Below the pieces are notes generated by a model that searched no databases, had not been told where the DNA came from, and saw only the letters and a list, made by a program, of their open reading frames with translations. Both the position numbers and the translations under genes were made by a program. 64,000 nucleotides of DNA from Streptomonospora nanhaiensis. GTDB taxonomy: Bacteria > Actinomycetota > Actinomycetes > Streptosporangiales > Streptosporangiaceae. The stretch covers positions 4,154,001-4,218,000 of the forward strand of contig NZ_JACCFO010000001.1 of NCBI RefSeq assembly GCF_013410565.1, read 5' to 3'. Shown here one piece after another: positions 27,821 to 36,777 of this stretch (its first letter is position 1; every line of letters begins with the position of its first letter).

Positions 27821-27837
27821 CCGGGCGCGGCGCCGCC
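27803..27837 (+). terminator. Terminator overlapping the end of the MarR gene
   Basis: Perfect 15-base arms (27803-27817, 27823-27837) flank a loop that contains the MarR stop codon. The hairpin separates this operon from the convergent genes. Confidence 0.7.
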
Positions 27838-27854
27838 GCGCGCACCCGCCCGCA

Positions 27855-28412
27855 TCAGGGGCGGCGGCCCAGGTAGGCCAGCAGGCGATCCTGCGGCGAG
27901 GCCGACGGGCCCACCTCCAGGGCCGGCCCGCACACGCCCTCGCCGCGCAGGCTGTCGCCCAGCGCCAGCGCGGTCTCGTGCACCCACGCCACGTCGCCGG
28001 GCGGCATCGCCTCGTCCTGGCCGGTGGCGCGCGCCAGGTCCCAGGCGTGCACGACCAGGTCGATCCCCAGGAACCGGTCGACGGTGGCGCCCACGCTGGT
28101 GCGGCCCAGGTAGCCGTCGTACTCCACGGCGGCCTTCGCCGGGTCGTCCAGCAGCGCCTGCATGGCGTCGCGCGCCTCATGCCAGGCGCCGACCGGGTCG
28201 TCGTCGACCGAGGCGGTCAGGTGCACCTCCAGCCCGCCCCAGGCGGGCATGGACCGGTGGTTGTCGATCATGTGCCGCAGCACGTCGCGCGCGCTCCAGC
28301 CGGCGCACGGCGACGGGGAGTCCCACCGGTCGCCGGGCACGTTCTCGACCCTGCGGGTGAACTCAGCGGCGCGGGCGCGATAGCGCCCGCCGATGTCGGT
28401 GGTGGTCGTCAT
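27855..28412 (-). CDS. TIGR03086/maleylpyruvate-isomerase-like (DinB fold) protein
   Basis: A 185-residue helical protein. It shows WDSPSPCAGWSARDVLRHMIDNH, GYLGRTSVGATVDRFLGIDLVVHAWDLARATG and a short C-terminal segment. This is the mycothiol-dependent enzyme/DinB-like fold with His residues for a metal (RHMIDNH and VHAWD). In actinomycetes such proteins may use mycothiol. The ATG at 28412 follows GGGAGAGTGG. It begins inside the end of the AraC gene, 50 bases before that gene's stop, so translation is probably coupled. Confidence 0.82.
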   Translation of the reverse strand: MTTTTDIGGRYRARAAEFTRRVENVPGDRWDSPSPCAGWSARDVLRHMIDNHRSMPAWGGLEVHLTASVDDDPVGAWHEARDAMQALLDDPAKAAVEYDGYLGRTSVGATVDRFLGIDLVVHAWDLARATGQDEAMPPGDVAWVHETALALGDSLRGEGVCGPALEVGPSASPQDRLLAYLGRRP

Positions 28413-29235
28413 GGCGACCACTCTCCCGCCCCGGGCGGGCCCGTGTCGTGTACGGATCGGACATCGGCGCCACCCCGGCGCCCAGCGCCTCGCCCGCCGG
28501 CACCGCCCGGCGCCCCGCCAGCTCGCTGGGGCCCGCGCCCCCGATGGCGCGGGCCTCGCGGTACAGGTGCGACTGGTCGGTGAACCCCGCCCGGTGCGCC
28601 AGCCCCGCCAGGTCGGCGGGCGCCCCCGGGTGCCGGGCCAGCCGCAGGAACCGCTGCAGCCGCAGGATCCGCCGCAGCATCGCCGGGCCGTAGCCGAACG
28701 CCGCGACGCAGGCCCGGTGCACCTGCCGCTCGCCGACGCCCGCGGCGGCGGCGATCGCGCCCACCGTGGCGGCGGGGTCGGCCTCCAGCAGGGCCGCGGC
28801 GGCGCCGGCCACCGGGTCGGCCGCGGGCGCGCGCTCGGCCCGGCGCCGCACGAAGTCCTCCAGCACCCCCACCTGCGCGGCGGGGTCCGCGGCGGCCGCC
28901 TCCAGGCGGTCCCGCAGCAGCCGCTCGGCGCGCGCCCCCAGCAGGTCGGCCAGCCCCACCCGGCGGTTCAGCGCGGCGCGGGCGTCCAGGCCCAGCACGG
29001 CGCCCGCCCGGCCCGGCCGGAACCGCACGCCCACCGCCGGGGTGTCCGGCGGCAGCTCGAAGGTCCAGCCGGAGGTCTCGGGCGCGCACACCACCAGCCG
29101 GCGGCCCGCGATCCACAGCACGTCCACGCAGCCGTCGGGCACCAGCCGCTGCGGGCCGCCGAGGCGCGCGGTCCAGGACAGCCGCAGCACCTCGGCGAGG
29201 TCGCCGGGCGCGGCGGCGGGGCGGTACCGGGTCAC
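28363..29235 (-). CDS. AraC-family regulator with DUF6597 domain
   Basis: A 290-residue regulator. The N-terminal DUF6597-like region has LVPDGCVDVLWIAGRRLVV and VGVRFRPGRAGAVLG. The AraC helix-turn-helix pair is in residues about 165-245 (VGAIAAAAGVGERQVHRACVAAFGYGP, then LAHRAGFTDQSHLYRE). The GTG start has AAGGGAG upstream. The last 17 codons overlap the DinB-fold gene in another frame and are Arg/His rich, so this tail may be a recent extension of the stop. The two genes probably form one transcription unit. Confidence 0.85.
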   Translation of the reverse strand: MTRYRPAAAPGDLAEVLRLSWTARLGGPQRLVPDGCVDVLWIAGRRLVVCAPETSGWTFELPPDTPAVGVRFRPGRAGAVLGLDARAALNRRVGLADLLGARAERLLRDRLEAAAADPAAQVGVLEDFVRRRAERAPAADPVAGAAAALLEADPAATVGAIAAAAGVGERQVHRACVAAFGYGPAMLRRILRLQRFLRLARHPGAPADLAGLAHRAGFTDQSHLYREARAIGGAGPSELAGRRAVPAGEALGAGVAPMSDPYTTRARPGRESGRHDDHHRHRRALSRPRR

Positions 29236-29405
29236 CGTGCTCCCTTCGCAGGTCGGCGGCGGTGCGTGGGACCACCCACTCTATGCGGCCGGCCCCGCTC
29301 CCCGCCGTGGGCGCCCCCGCCGGGGGCGGCCGGTGGCAGCGGGCGGGGCCGTGCCGCACACTGGGTCGGACGACCCGCGCACGGCACAGGGGGAGCACAG
29401 CGCAC

Positions 29406-30257
29406 ATGCCCGGATCCAGCGAGGCGCCGCCGCGCCTGCTCGCCATCAGCGACCTGCACGTCTCCCACGGGGAGAACCGCGACGTCCTCGACGGGCTGCG
29501 GCCCGGATCGCCGGGCGACTGGCTGATCGTGGCCGGCGACGTCGCCGAGATCCCCGCCGACGTGGAGTCCGCCCTGGGCCTGCTGCGCGAGCGCTTCGCC
29601 GAGGTCGTGTGGGTGCCGGGCAACCACGAGCTGTGGACCACGCCGCGCGACCCGGCGCAGACCCGCGGCGTGGAGCGCTACGAGCACCTGGTCGAGCTGT
29701 GCCGGGGCCTGGGCGTGCACACCCCCGAGGACCCGTTCCCGGTGTGGCGGGGCGCCGGCGGCCCGGTGACCGTGGCCCCGCTGTTCACCCTCTACGACTA
29801 CACCTTCCACCCGCCCGGCACCGCCACCAAGGAGGAGGGGCTGGCCTACGCGCGGGGCACCGGCGTGGTGTGCACCGACGAGTACCTGCTGCACCCCGAC
29901 CCCTACCCCGCGCGCGAGGACTGGTGCCGCGCCCGCCTGGAGTACTCCGAGCGGCGGCTGGCCGAGGTGTCGGGGCCCACCGTGCTGGTGAACCACTGGC
30001 CGCTGGTGCGCGAGCCCACCGACGTGCTGTGGTACCCGGAGTTCGCGCAGTGGTGCGGCAGCGTGCACACCGCCAACTGGCACACCAAGTACAACGCCGC
30101 CGCCGTGGTCTACGGCCACCTGCACATCCCCCGCACCACCCACTACGACGGCGTCCGCTTCCAGGAGGTCTCGCTGGGCTACCCCCGCGAGTGGCGGCGC
30201 CGGCCGATCCCCGAGGACCGGCTGCAGGTGGTGCTGCCCGCCCCCGCCGGCGCGTGA
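29406..30257 (+). CDS. Metallophosphoesterase
   Basis: A 283-residue calcineurin-like phosphoesterase with the complete metal-site set in order: AISDLHVSHG, VAGDVAE, VPGNHELW, VNHWPL and YGHLHIP. There is no signal peptide, so it is cytoplasmic. The substrate is not evident. In actinomycetes this family is often next to a phosphopantetheinyl transferase gene, but none is present here. The ATG at 29406 follows GGGGGAGCACAGC. Confidence 0.88.
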   Translation: MPGSSEAPPRLLAISDLHVSHGENRDVLDGLRPGSPGDWLIVAGDVAEIPADVESALGLLRERFAEVVWVPGNHELWTTPRDPAQTRGVERYEHLVELCRGLGVHTPEDPFPVWRGAGGPVTVAPLFTLYDYTFHPPGTATKEEGLAYARGTGVVCTDEYLLHPDPYPAREDWCRARLEYSERRLAEVSGPTVLVNHWPLVREPTDVLWYPEFAQWCGSVHTANWHTKYNAAAVVYGHLHIPRTTHYDGVRFQEVSLGYPREWRRRPIPEDRLQVVLPAPAGA

Positions 30258-30286
30258 GGCCCGGCCGGCACCCCGCCGCGCGGCGC

Positions 30287-30302
30287 GCCCCGCGGGCGGG
30301 GC
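30287..30302 (+). terminator. Short terminator-like hairpin
   Basis: Seven-base perfect arms (GCCCCGC/GCGGGGC, two-base loop) followed by GGGGTTT, after the phosphoesterase gene. It is weaker than the other hairpins listed. Confidence 0.4.
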
Positions 30303-30481
30303 GGGGTTTCGGTCGGCGGATTTTGGACGGTGTGCAACCATCGGCCGGGTAGCCGCGTCAGAGGTGCCGACACGCCCCGCAGCCGCCGCACGACCGCGCG
30401 CGGCCGCGGACGCCCCCTCCCGCGTCCCTTCCCTGCTCCCCCTTTTGGGACCTCCCTCCACAAGGTGGAAAGCGCACCGCA

Positions 30482-31882
30482 ATGGCCAACCAGATCGAAC
30501 AGCTTGAGGCGACCGTCAAGGGCACCCTCGCCGAGAACGACTTCTACTTCGACCAGGACAAGAGCATCGTCAAGGTGCCCGGCCTGTTCACCAGCTGGGC
30601 GGCGTCCACCATGCTGCTCATGCTCGCCGGGATCGCCGGCCTGCTCACCGCCCTGGTGGTCGCGTTCGTCGGCCCCGGCGACATCGCCGTCGCGGCCCTG
30701 GCCGTCGGTATCGCGTTCCTCGCCCTGTTCGGCTGGGCCAACCGGCGCCCCGGGTTCGAGGTGCGGCTGCTGCGCCAGACCGTCGCCCACAAGAAGGCGC
30801 TGCTGCCCTTCAACGCCATCCGCCCCGAGTACATGTTCCTCCAGCCCGGCGACGGCGAGATCAAGCTGATCTTCCGGGGCGGCGGCATCAACAAGGAGCT
30901 GGCCACCTTCCGCCAGCGCGAGGAGGCCGCCGCCCTGCGGCTGCGCCAGCTCTTCTGGGAGCTGTTCTCGGCCACCGACGTGCGCGGCATCGGCACCTAC
31001 GGCAGCACGCTCACCCCCACCCAGTGGTGGATCATGGGCACCTTCGCGGTGTTCGCCGAGGTCAACGGGCAGCCGCTGGACCGCTTCAGCTCCGACACCT
31101 CCGCCGGGCGGGCCCTGGACCAGGTCACCGCCAAGCGCATCCTGGCGTCGGCGTGGTCCACCGAGACCGCCGACCAGCTCCTGGCCAACGTCGAGTCCCT
31201 GATCGCCGGCGGCCACCGCGAGGACTTCCTGCGCAGCTCCGCCGTCGCGGCCCTGCCGCCCGAGGCCCGCGACGAGCACGCCCGCCTGCTGCACTGGGTG
31301 GCCGAGCAGCTGGCCGCCGGCGCGCGGTTCGGCACCGGGCCGATCGACACCGCCATGCGCCGGCTGCTGCTCCTGCGCCACGGCGCCCACGGCCGGCGCC
31401 ACGCCATGGCCTACGACGCGTTCCTCGCCGGCCTGCGGCCCTCACCCGACAACCCCGAGTCGCCCGTGCTCGCCGAGGTCGGCCACCTGCTCGTCCAGCT
31501 CAGCTCCGACCCCGACTTCTGGAAGGAGGAGCTGAACCGGGTCGCCATGCTCGTGGGGCAGCCGGCCGACCTCGGGCTCAACAAGCACATGATCTGGGAC
31601 TACGCCCGCGCCATGATGCTGTACCGGTGGGGCCACCAGGCGGGGTGGTTCACCGAGGAGTACTGCTGGGAGCGCATGCTGCCGCTGGCGCGCGACATCC
31701 AGCGGCACTACGGCTCCTGGACCGAGATGGGCGGCTACTACCTCAGCGGGCGCCGCCTGTGGGCGGGCGGCGCGCCCGACAACCAGGACCGGTTCGAGCA
31801 GGCGTTCGAGAAGCTGCGCACCGACGTGCGCAGCCCCTGGAACATCGTCGACTGGGGCCACCCGCTGCACCGCGACTGGTAG
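30482..31882 (+). CDS. DUF1266-domain membrane-anchored protein
   Basis: A 466-residue protein with two adjacent hydrophobic helices at about 38-60 and 62-85, then a soluble domain. The C-terminal 180 residues show the DUF1266 pattern: NKHMIWDYARAMMLYRWGHQ, GWFTEEYCWERML, and WTEMGGYYLSGRRLW. The middle part is helical and includes two hydrolase-unlike segments of unknown role. No function is known for DUF1266; members occur near secretion or stress genes. The ATG at 30482 follows AAGGTGGAAAG. Confidence 0.8.
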   Translation: MANQIEQLEATVKGTLAENDFYFDQDKSIVKVPGLFTSWAASTMLLMLAGIAGLLTALVVAFVGPGDIAVAALAVGIAFLALFGWANRRPGFEVRLLRQTVAHKKALLPFNAIRPEYMFLQPGDGEIKLIFRGGGINKELATFRQREEAAALRLRQLFWELFSATDVRGIGTYGSTLTPTQWWIMGTFAVFAEVNGQPLDRFSSDTSAGRALDQVTAKRILASAWSTETADQLLANVESLIAGGHREDFLRSSAVAALPPEARDEHARLLHWVAEQLAAGARFGTGPIDTAMRRLLLLRHGAHGRRHAMAYDAFLAGLRPSPDNPESPVLAEVGHLLVQLSSDPDFWKEELNRVAMLVGQPADLGLNKHMIWDYARAMMLYRWGHQAGWFTEEYCWERMLPLARDIQRHYGSWTEMGGYYLSGRRLWAGGAPDNQDRFEQAFEKLRTDVRSPWNIVDWGHPLHRDW

Positions 31883-31909
31883 CACCCCGACGCGCGGCGG
31901 CCCGCCCCC

Positions 31910-34021
31910 TCAGCCCGCGGCCCCGGCGCCCAGCCCGGTGTGGGCCGCGCAGAACGCCAGCACGTCGGCCTGCAGGCCGATCCACCGCGACGCCGACCGC
32001 ATGCCGTGGCCCACGTCGGACTCGCACCGCAGCAGCACCGGCCGCGCCCCCGGCGTGTCCGCCGCCGCGTCCTGCAGCGCCGCGGTGAGCTTGCGGGTGT
32101 GCATGGAGTCCACCCGGGCGTCGGTGCGCGGGCAGGTCAGCAGCACCGCAGGGTAGCCGGCGCCCCGGCGCACCCGGTGGTAGGGGGAGTACGACAGCAG
32201 GGTGTCGAGCTGGTCGGGGTCGTCGGCGGTGCCGAACTCCTCGCACCACATCCGGCCCAGCCCGAATCCGGGGTAGCGCACCATGTCGGTGAGGGCGTCG
32301 GACACCACGGCCGCCGCGAACAGGTCCGGGCGCGCGGTGATCGCGGCGGCGGCCATGAGGCCGCTGTGCGAGGCGCCCTTGACGGCGAGGCGGTCGGGCG
32401 CGGTCCAGCCCTGCGCCACCAGCCACTCCGCGGCGGCCAAGAAGTCGGCGATCGCCGTGGGCTTGTTGGCGCCGCTGCCGGCGGCGTGCCAGGCTGTGCC
32501 GCCCTCGCCGCCGCCGCGCACCCCCGCCACCGCGTAGACCCCGCCCGCGCGCACCCACGCCAGGATGGTCGGGGAGTAGCCCGGCACGCTGGAGGCGCCG
32601 AACCCGCCGTAGGTGGTGAGCAGGGTCGGCCGCGGACCGTCGGCGGGGTCGCCGGCGAAGACCAGGTGCATGCCGACCCGCGTGCCGTCGCCGGCGGTGT
32701 AGTCGACCTGGCGCACCCGCGGAGCGGCGGGGTCAGCGCCGCCCGCGGCGGCGGGCGCGGGCGGCGCGCCCTCGGCCGGCTCGGGGACGCACCGCCGCTC
32801 CCGCAGGTCGAACCGGTAGACGGTCGGCGGGGTCACGAAGTCGGTGTAGGCGAACCACGCCCGGTCGGAGTCGGGCGGCGCGGCCATGCGGCGGATCGAC
32901 CCGGAGCCGGGCACGGGGACGTCGCACAGGCGGGCGCCGTCGTGGCCGTGCAGCGCCAGCCCGCTCAGCCCGCGGCGGGTGCGGTTCACCAGCAGGCACG
33001 GCGCGCCGGTGTCGGGGTCGAGCAGGGGCACGGCGTCGTCGAGCACCGCGCCGGGCTCCTCGGGGATCAGCGTGCGCCAGGATCCGGAGGCGGGGTCGTC
33101 GGGGTCGACCGCGCAGACGCGCCCGAACGGGGCGCCGAGGTCGGTGACGGCCAGCACCAGCGGGCCCGGACCGAACTTCAGCACGGCGCGCGAGCCGTCG
33201 CGGTCGCCGTCGTGCAGCACCCGCGGCTCGGCTCCGGGCTCGGGCACCACCAGCAGGGTGTTGCCGGAGGTCACCCCGCTGGAGGTGGTGATCATCAGCC
33301 ACGGCCGGGCGGGGGCGGACTTGATCGCCAGGTGCGGGCGGTCGGTGCGGTAGACGGTCTCGTCGTCGGCGGGGTCGGTGCCCAGCCGGTGCAGCAGCAC
33401 CCGGCGGCCCCGCTCTCCGTCGGGCGCGGTGTAGTGGAACCCCAGGCCGCTGGGCAGCCACGCCACGGGGGTGGGCCGGGCCAGCGGGATGGGGGAGTCC
33501 ACGGGGGTGCCGTCGGCGACGCGGACGACGTGCAGCACGGGGCGCTCGCTGCCGCCGGTGGAGACCTGGTAGGCCAGCACCGCGCCGTTCCACGAGGGCC
33601 GCCAGGAGTCCAGGGTGGTGCGGGCCCCGGGGTCCAGCGCCAGGGGGTCGATCAGCACGCGGGGCTCGGCGCCGGGGTCGGCCACCACGAGCACGGGCAG
33701 CTCCTGGCCCGGCGCGCGGCGCAGGGAGAACCGGCGGCCGCGGCGCACCACGGGCGGAGAGGACACGGGCGCGGTGAGGGCGCCGACCCCGATCAGTTCG
33801 GCGAGGTCGCGGTGGAGGGCGTCGCGCAGGGGCCAGGTGGCGCGGTGGCGCTCCAGCAGCGCGGCCTGGCCGGCCAGCCACTCGGCGCACTCGGGCGTGG
33901 AGTCGTCCTCCAGCCAGCGGAAGGGGTCGGCGACGACGCGCCCGTGGATGCGGTCGGCGTCGTCGCCGCGCCGCGGGGAGGGCGGCCGCATCGCCACGCG
34001 GTCGGAATCGGAAACGGCCAC
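31910..34021 (-). CDS. Prolyl oligopeptidase-family serine peptidase (S9)
   Basis: A 703-residue peptidase: an N-terminal helix with DPFRWLEDDSTPECAEWLAGQ, a seven-bladed propeller (about 70-420) and a C-terminal hydrolase domain. Catalytic residues are S551 in GASHSG, probable D634 in TDARVD and H672 in DVGHGM, close to the family spacing. The nucleophile motif differs from the usual GGSNGG. There is no signal peptide, so it acts in the cytosol. GTG 34021 follows AGGAGG. It lies downstream, on the same strand, of a 35-residue peptide gene. POP enzymes trim small peptides and in some pathways remove leaders or open lasso peptides. Confidence 0.9.
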   Translation of the reverse strand: MAVSDSDRVAMRPPSPRRGDDADRIHGRVVADPFRWLEDDSTPECAEWLAGQAALLERHRATWPLRDALHRDLAELIGVGALTAPVSSPPVVRRGRRFSLRRAPGQELPVLVVADPGAEPRVLIDPLALDPGARTTLDSWRPSWNGAVLAYQVSTGGSERPVLHVVRVADGTPVDSPIPLARPTPVAWLPSGLGFHYTAPDGERGRRVLLHRLGTDPADDETVYRTDRPHLAIKSAPARPWLMITTSSGVTSGNTLLVVPEPGAEPRVLHDGDRDGSRAVLKFGPGPLVLAVTDLGAPFGRVCAVDPDDPASGSWRTLIPEEPGAVLDDAVPLLDPDTGAPCLLVNRTRRGLSGLALHGHDGARLCDVPVPGSGSIRRMAAPPDSDRAWFAYTDFVTPPTVYRFDLRERRCVPEPAEGAPPAPAAAGGADPAAPRVRQVDYTAGDGTRVGMHLVFAGDPADGPRPTLLTTYGGFGASSVPGYSPTILAWVRAGGVYAVAGVRGGGEGGTAWHAAGSGANKPTAIADFLAAAEWLVAQGWTAPDRLAVKGASHSGLMAAAAITARPDLFAAAVVSDALTDMVRYPGFGLGRMWCEEFGTADDPDQLDTLLSYSPYHRVRRGAGYPAVLLTCPRTDARVDSMHTRKLTAALQDAAADTPGARPVLLRCESDVGHGMRSASRWIGLQADVLAFCAAHTGLGAGAAG

Positions 34022-34437
34022 GGATGCCTCCTGTCGTGGTGCGGAAAAACGCGCCCCGGACAGCCGCGGGGGCCGAACGGGAAAAGGGGGGCGGGTGCGG
34101 AAATGCTTAACCGAGGCCGCCGCGGGCCGCCCCGCCGCGCCGGGCAGACCGGACGTCGCGGATCCCCTCCACCTGGGCGGATGTTCCGCCGACCAGTGAA
34201 TGGGACCGGGAATCGAATGTCAACCGCGAGGCGGGGGAATCCGCCGCCGCACCGCGCGGAGGGCGTCATCGGATACCCGAAAGGTCGACAAGATCAGTGA
34301 ATGCCGCTTTTCAAGAATCCGCGCCCTATGCACCTTAAGCGGCGTTCGCCGAAACAAACCGGGACAGAAAAGAGGCCCGGCGGGTGGCTCCCGCGGACCC
34401 CGGACGGATGGATGACCGTACGAACGTGGTCTGGGCG
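34022..34437. other. Intergenic region without a convincing gene
   Basis: These 416 bases are lower in G+C than the flanks and contain A-rich patches (34288-34330, 34349-34378). On the minus strand a TTGAAA near 34313 could be part of a promoter for the peptidase. A 37-codon plus-strand frame at 34330 lacks a ribosome site and looks spurious. Confidence 0.4.
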
Positions 34438-34545
34438 CTAGCCCAGGTCCCCTTCGAGGAGTTCGCCGCGCCAGCCCTCGATGTGCAGGACCTCGTCGGC
34501 GATCACGGCGACGCCAATGAAGAGCAGACCGGGAAGTTCGTACAT
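34438..34545 (-). CDS. 35-residue peptide with a lasso-leader-like N-terminus
   Basis: The ATG at 34545 has a perfect AAAGGAGA six bases upstream, so the frame is very likely translated. The peptide starts MYELPGLLFIGVAVIADEVL and ends in an acidic GWRGELLEGDLG. Residues 2-11 match YxxPxLxxxG, the first part of the recognition motif in lasso-peptide leaders, but the conserved Thr is absent. The tail is short for a lasso core, and no B or C enzymes are in the window. The middle is hydrophobic, so a small membrane-associated or regulatory peptide is equally possible. The peptidase gene lies 416 bases downstream on the same strand. Confidence 0.55.
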   Translation of the reverse strand: MYELPGLLFIGVAVIADEVLHIEGWRGELLEGDLG

Positions 34546-34726
34546 GATTGTCTCCTTTCTCACACGGTGTCCGTTCCGCTGCCCAGTGAAGTCGCCCCCG
34601 CCCCAGGTGTCAAAGACCGCCCTCGGGGCCCGGGAACCCCTGCCGCACCGGCGATCCCGCTCCCCGGCGGGCCCCGGACGGGTGTCGGCTTCCAGGTTCT
34701 TTGTCCGGTTTTCGCTGGACAATAAA

Positions 34727-34742
34727 TCGAACTTGTGTTCGA
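34727..34742. promoter_or_regulatory. LexA (SOS) box
   Basis: The 16-mer TCGAACTTGTGTTCGA is a perfect palindrome apart from its four central bases and fits the actinobacterial SOS box TCGAAC-N4-GTTCGA. It ends eight bases before the ATG of the radical SAM gene. The mycobacterial homologue Rv2578c is reported as LexA-regulated, which agrees with this site. Confidence 0.8.
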
Positions 34743-34750
34743 ATTGGGGC

Positions 34751-35818
34751 ATGCGATGGGAAGGACTCCGCGACGACTCCACCGCCCCCGCGCTCTTCGA
34801 CCGCGCGGCCGTGGCGCCCGCCGAACCCGCCCGGGGCACCGGCCGGGCCGGCCTGTCCGCGCCCGGACCCGGGCCGATCCAGGCCGGCCAGGGCGACTCC
34901 CCGGTGGCGGTCGAGATCCGCGCCCGCTCCATCATCAACCGGGTGCCGGGGGAGTCCCAGGTGCCCTTCCGCTGGACCGTCAACCCCTACCGGGGCTGCT
35001 CCCACGCGTGCGTCTACTGCTTCGCGCGGCGCACCCACACCTACCTCGACCTTGACCCCGGGCACGACTTCGACACCAAGATCATGGTCAAGGTCAACGC
35101 CGGGGAACTCCTGCGCCGCGAACTCGCCCACCCCCGCTGGAGCGGCGAACCCATCGCCATGGGCACCAACACCGACCCCTACCAGCGGGCCGAGGGCCGC
35201 TACCGCCTCATGCCCGAGATCATCGCCGCGCTGCGCGACTTCGCCAACCCGTTCTCCATCCTCACCAAGGGCCGGCTCATCCTGCGCGACCTCCACCTCC
35301 TGGAACAGGCCGCGCGGGTCACCGACGTCGGCCTGGCGGTGTCGGTCGGCTCCCTCGACGAATCCGTGTGGCGCTCGGTCGAACCCGGCACCCCCCGCCC
35401 CGCGAGCCGCCTCGACGTCGTCCGCCGCTGCGCCGACCGCGGCCTGCGCTGCTCGGTGCTGATGGCCCCGATCCTGCCCGGCCTCACCGACTCCCCCGAG
35501 CAGATCGACGCCACGGTCGCCGCGATCGCCGCCGCCGGGGCCGCGAGCCTCACCCCCATCACCCTGCACCTGCGGCCCGGCGCCCGCGAGTGGTACCTCG
35601 CCTGGCTGGCCCGCGAGCACCCCCGGCTCGTGCCGCGCTACCGCGAGCTGTACCGGCGCGGCGCCTACGCCCCCAAGCCCTACCGCGCCCTGGTCGCCGC
35701 CCGCGTGCACGAGGCCGCCCGCCGCCACGGCCTGGCGCGCCCGGCCGGATCCGCCGACCACCGCCCGGCGCCGCCCGCCACCCAGCCGCCGCCCACCGGG
35801 CAACTGGCCCTCATCTGA
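34751..35818 (+). CDS. Rv2578c-family radical SAM protein
   Basis: A 355-residue protein with the radical SAM cluster motif CSHACVYC (CxxxCxxC, about residues 83-90) in GCSHACVYCFARRTHTYLDLD, then FDTKIMVKVNAGELLRREL, GTNTDPYQRAEGRYRLMPE and FSILTKGRLILRD. This is the spore photoproduct lyase-like branch named after Rv2578c. It is expected to bind a [4Fe-4S] cluster and cleave SAM. Its substrate is unproven, but the LexA box right before the start ties it to DNA-damage response. The ATG at 34751 has almost no leader between the box and the start. Confidence 0.9.
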   Translation: MRWEGLRDDSTAPALFDRAAVAPAEPARGTGRAGLSAPGPGPIQAGQGDSPVAVEIRARSIINRVPGESQVPFRWTVNPYRGCSHACVYCFARRTHTYLDLDPGHDFDTKIMVKVNAGELLRRELAHPRWSGEPIAMGTNTDPYQRAEGRYRLMPEIIAALRDFANPFSILTKGRLILRDLHLLEQAARVTDVGLAVSVGSLDESVWRSVEPGTPRPASRLDVVRRCADRGLRCSVLMAPILPGLTDSPEQIDATVAAIAAAGAASLTPITLHLRPGAREWYLAWLAREHPRLVPRYRELYRRGAYAPKPYRALVAARVHEAARRHGLARPAGSADHRPAPPATQPPPTGQLALI

Positions 35819-35824
35819 CGCCGA

Positions 35825-35852
35825 CGGCCTCCCCGCACAGGCGGGGAGGCCG
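35825..35852. terminator. Bidirectional terminator
   Basis: Perfect 12-base arms CGGCCTCCCCGC/GCGGGGAGGCCG with an ACAG loop between two convergent genes. Confidence 0.75.
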
Positions 35853-35878
35853 CGGCGCGACGGGGACGGACCGTCGTC

Positions 35879-36703
35879 CTAGGAGAAGTCGGCACAGGTA
35901 CCGCGGACGTGGGCGGGGTCGTCCGGGGCGGTCACGCCGAGGTCGCGCAGCACCACCGACACCCCCTGCTCCACGAACCCGCAGGCCGCGGGCATGTCCC
36001 GCGCGCGGTACTCCACATCCAGCACCCGGTCGGGGTAGGCGCCCAGGTAGACCCCGCACTCGTCGTAGCGGCCGCACTCCTCGGCCACCGCGAAGTCGAA
36101 CCCGGCCGCGGGGCCGCCGCCGACGCGCTCGATCAGTTCGGCGGCGTTCTTCTGGCCCGCCACCAGGCCCGCGTCGTGCGCGGCACCGGTCAGCAGCCGG
36201 GCGTAGGACTCCGCGTGGCCGGGGGTCAGCAGGCCGTCCGAGCGCACCCAGGAGTCCAGGTTGTCCAGTTCGACGGCCTGATAGCCGTCGGCGGCGCACC
36301 CGGCCATCCACGCGGCCGCGATCTCCGCGAGGGCCGCGCGCCTGTCCCTGGTCGAGATGTCCAGCAGCACCTCGTCCCACTCCCCGTCGACGACGTACTC
36401 GCCGTCGGCGCCGCGCAGCAGCAGGTCGGGGCGCTCCTCCTCCCACCACCCCAGCTCCTGGGGCTGGGTCTGGAAGCCGTTGACGTAGCAGACGTTGTAG
36501 CGCCCCTCGGCGGGCGGGGCCTCGCGGTCGCGGATGACGACCTCGACGTCCTCGGCGGGGGTGGAGGCGCCGCCGATCTGGTAGTCGAAGACCGGGCTCG
36601 CCGGCAGCGGCACCGGCGCCCGCGTCTCGACCGGGTCCACCGCACCGGTGCCCGAGCAGGCGGTCAACGGCACCAGGGCAACCAGGGCGAGGATGCGCTT
36701 CAT
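35879..36703 (-). CDS. GH114-like (endo-alpha-1,4-polygalactosaminidase family) lipoprotein
   Basis: A 274-residue exported protein. The signal peptide [18 protein letters not shown] carries a lipobox with Cys16. The mature domain shows [30 protein letters not shown], an [10 protein letters not shown] segment with acidic residues at a likely active site, [12 protein letters not shown] and [18 protein letters not shown]. This is the TIM-barrel pattern of the GH114/TM1410 family. It may cleave galactosamine-containing polysaccharide at the cell surface. Activity is not proven, and some family members lack it. Confidence 0.78.
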   Translation of the reverse strand: MKRILALVALVPLTACSGTGAVDPVETRAPVPLPASPVFDYQIGGASTPAEDVEVVIRDREAPPAEGRYNVCYVNGFQTQPQELGWWEEERPDLLLRGADGEYVVDGEWDEVLLDISTRDRRAALAEIAAAWMAGCAADGYQAVELDNLDSWVRSDGLLTPGHAESYARLLTGAAHDAGLVAGQKNAAELIERVGGGPAAGFDFAVAEECGRYDECGVYLGAYPDRVLDVEYRARDMPAACGFVEQGVSVVLRDLGVTAPDDPAHVRGTCADFS

Positions 36704-36777
36704 GGGGCAAATCTACCGAGCCCCGACCGGTGCGGCACCCCGGTCCCCACACAAAACCAACCAATCACACACGTACG

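Noticed and set aside
34438-34545. Calling the 35-residue peptide a lasso precursor outright
   Set aside because: The leader motif is incomplete (no Thr), the tail is short, and no cyclase, protease or RRE gene is present in the window.
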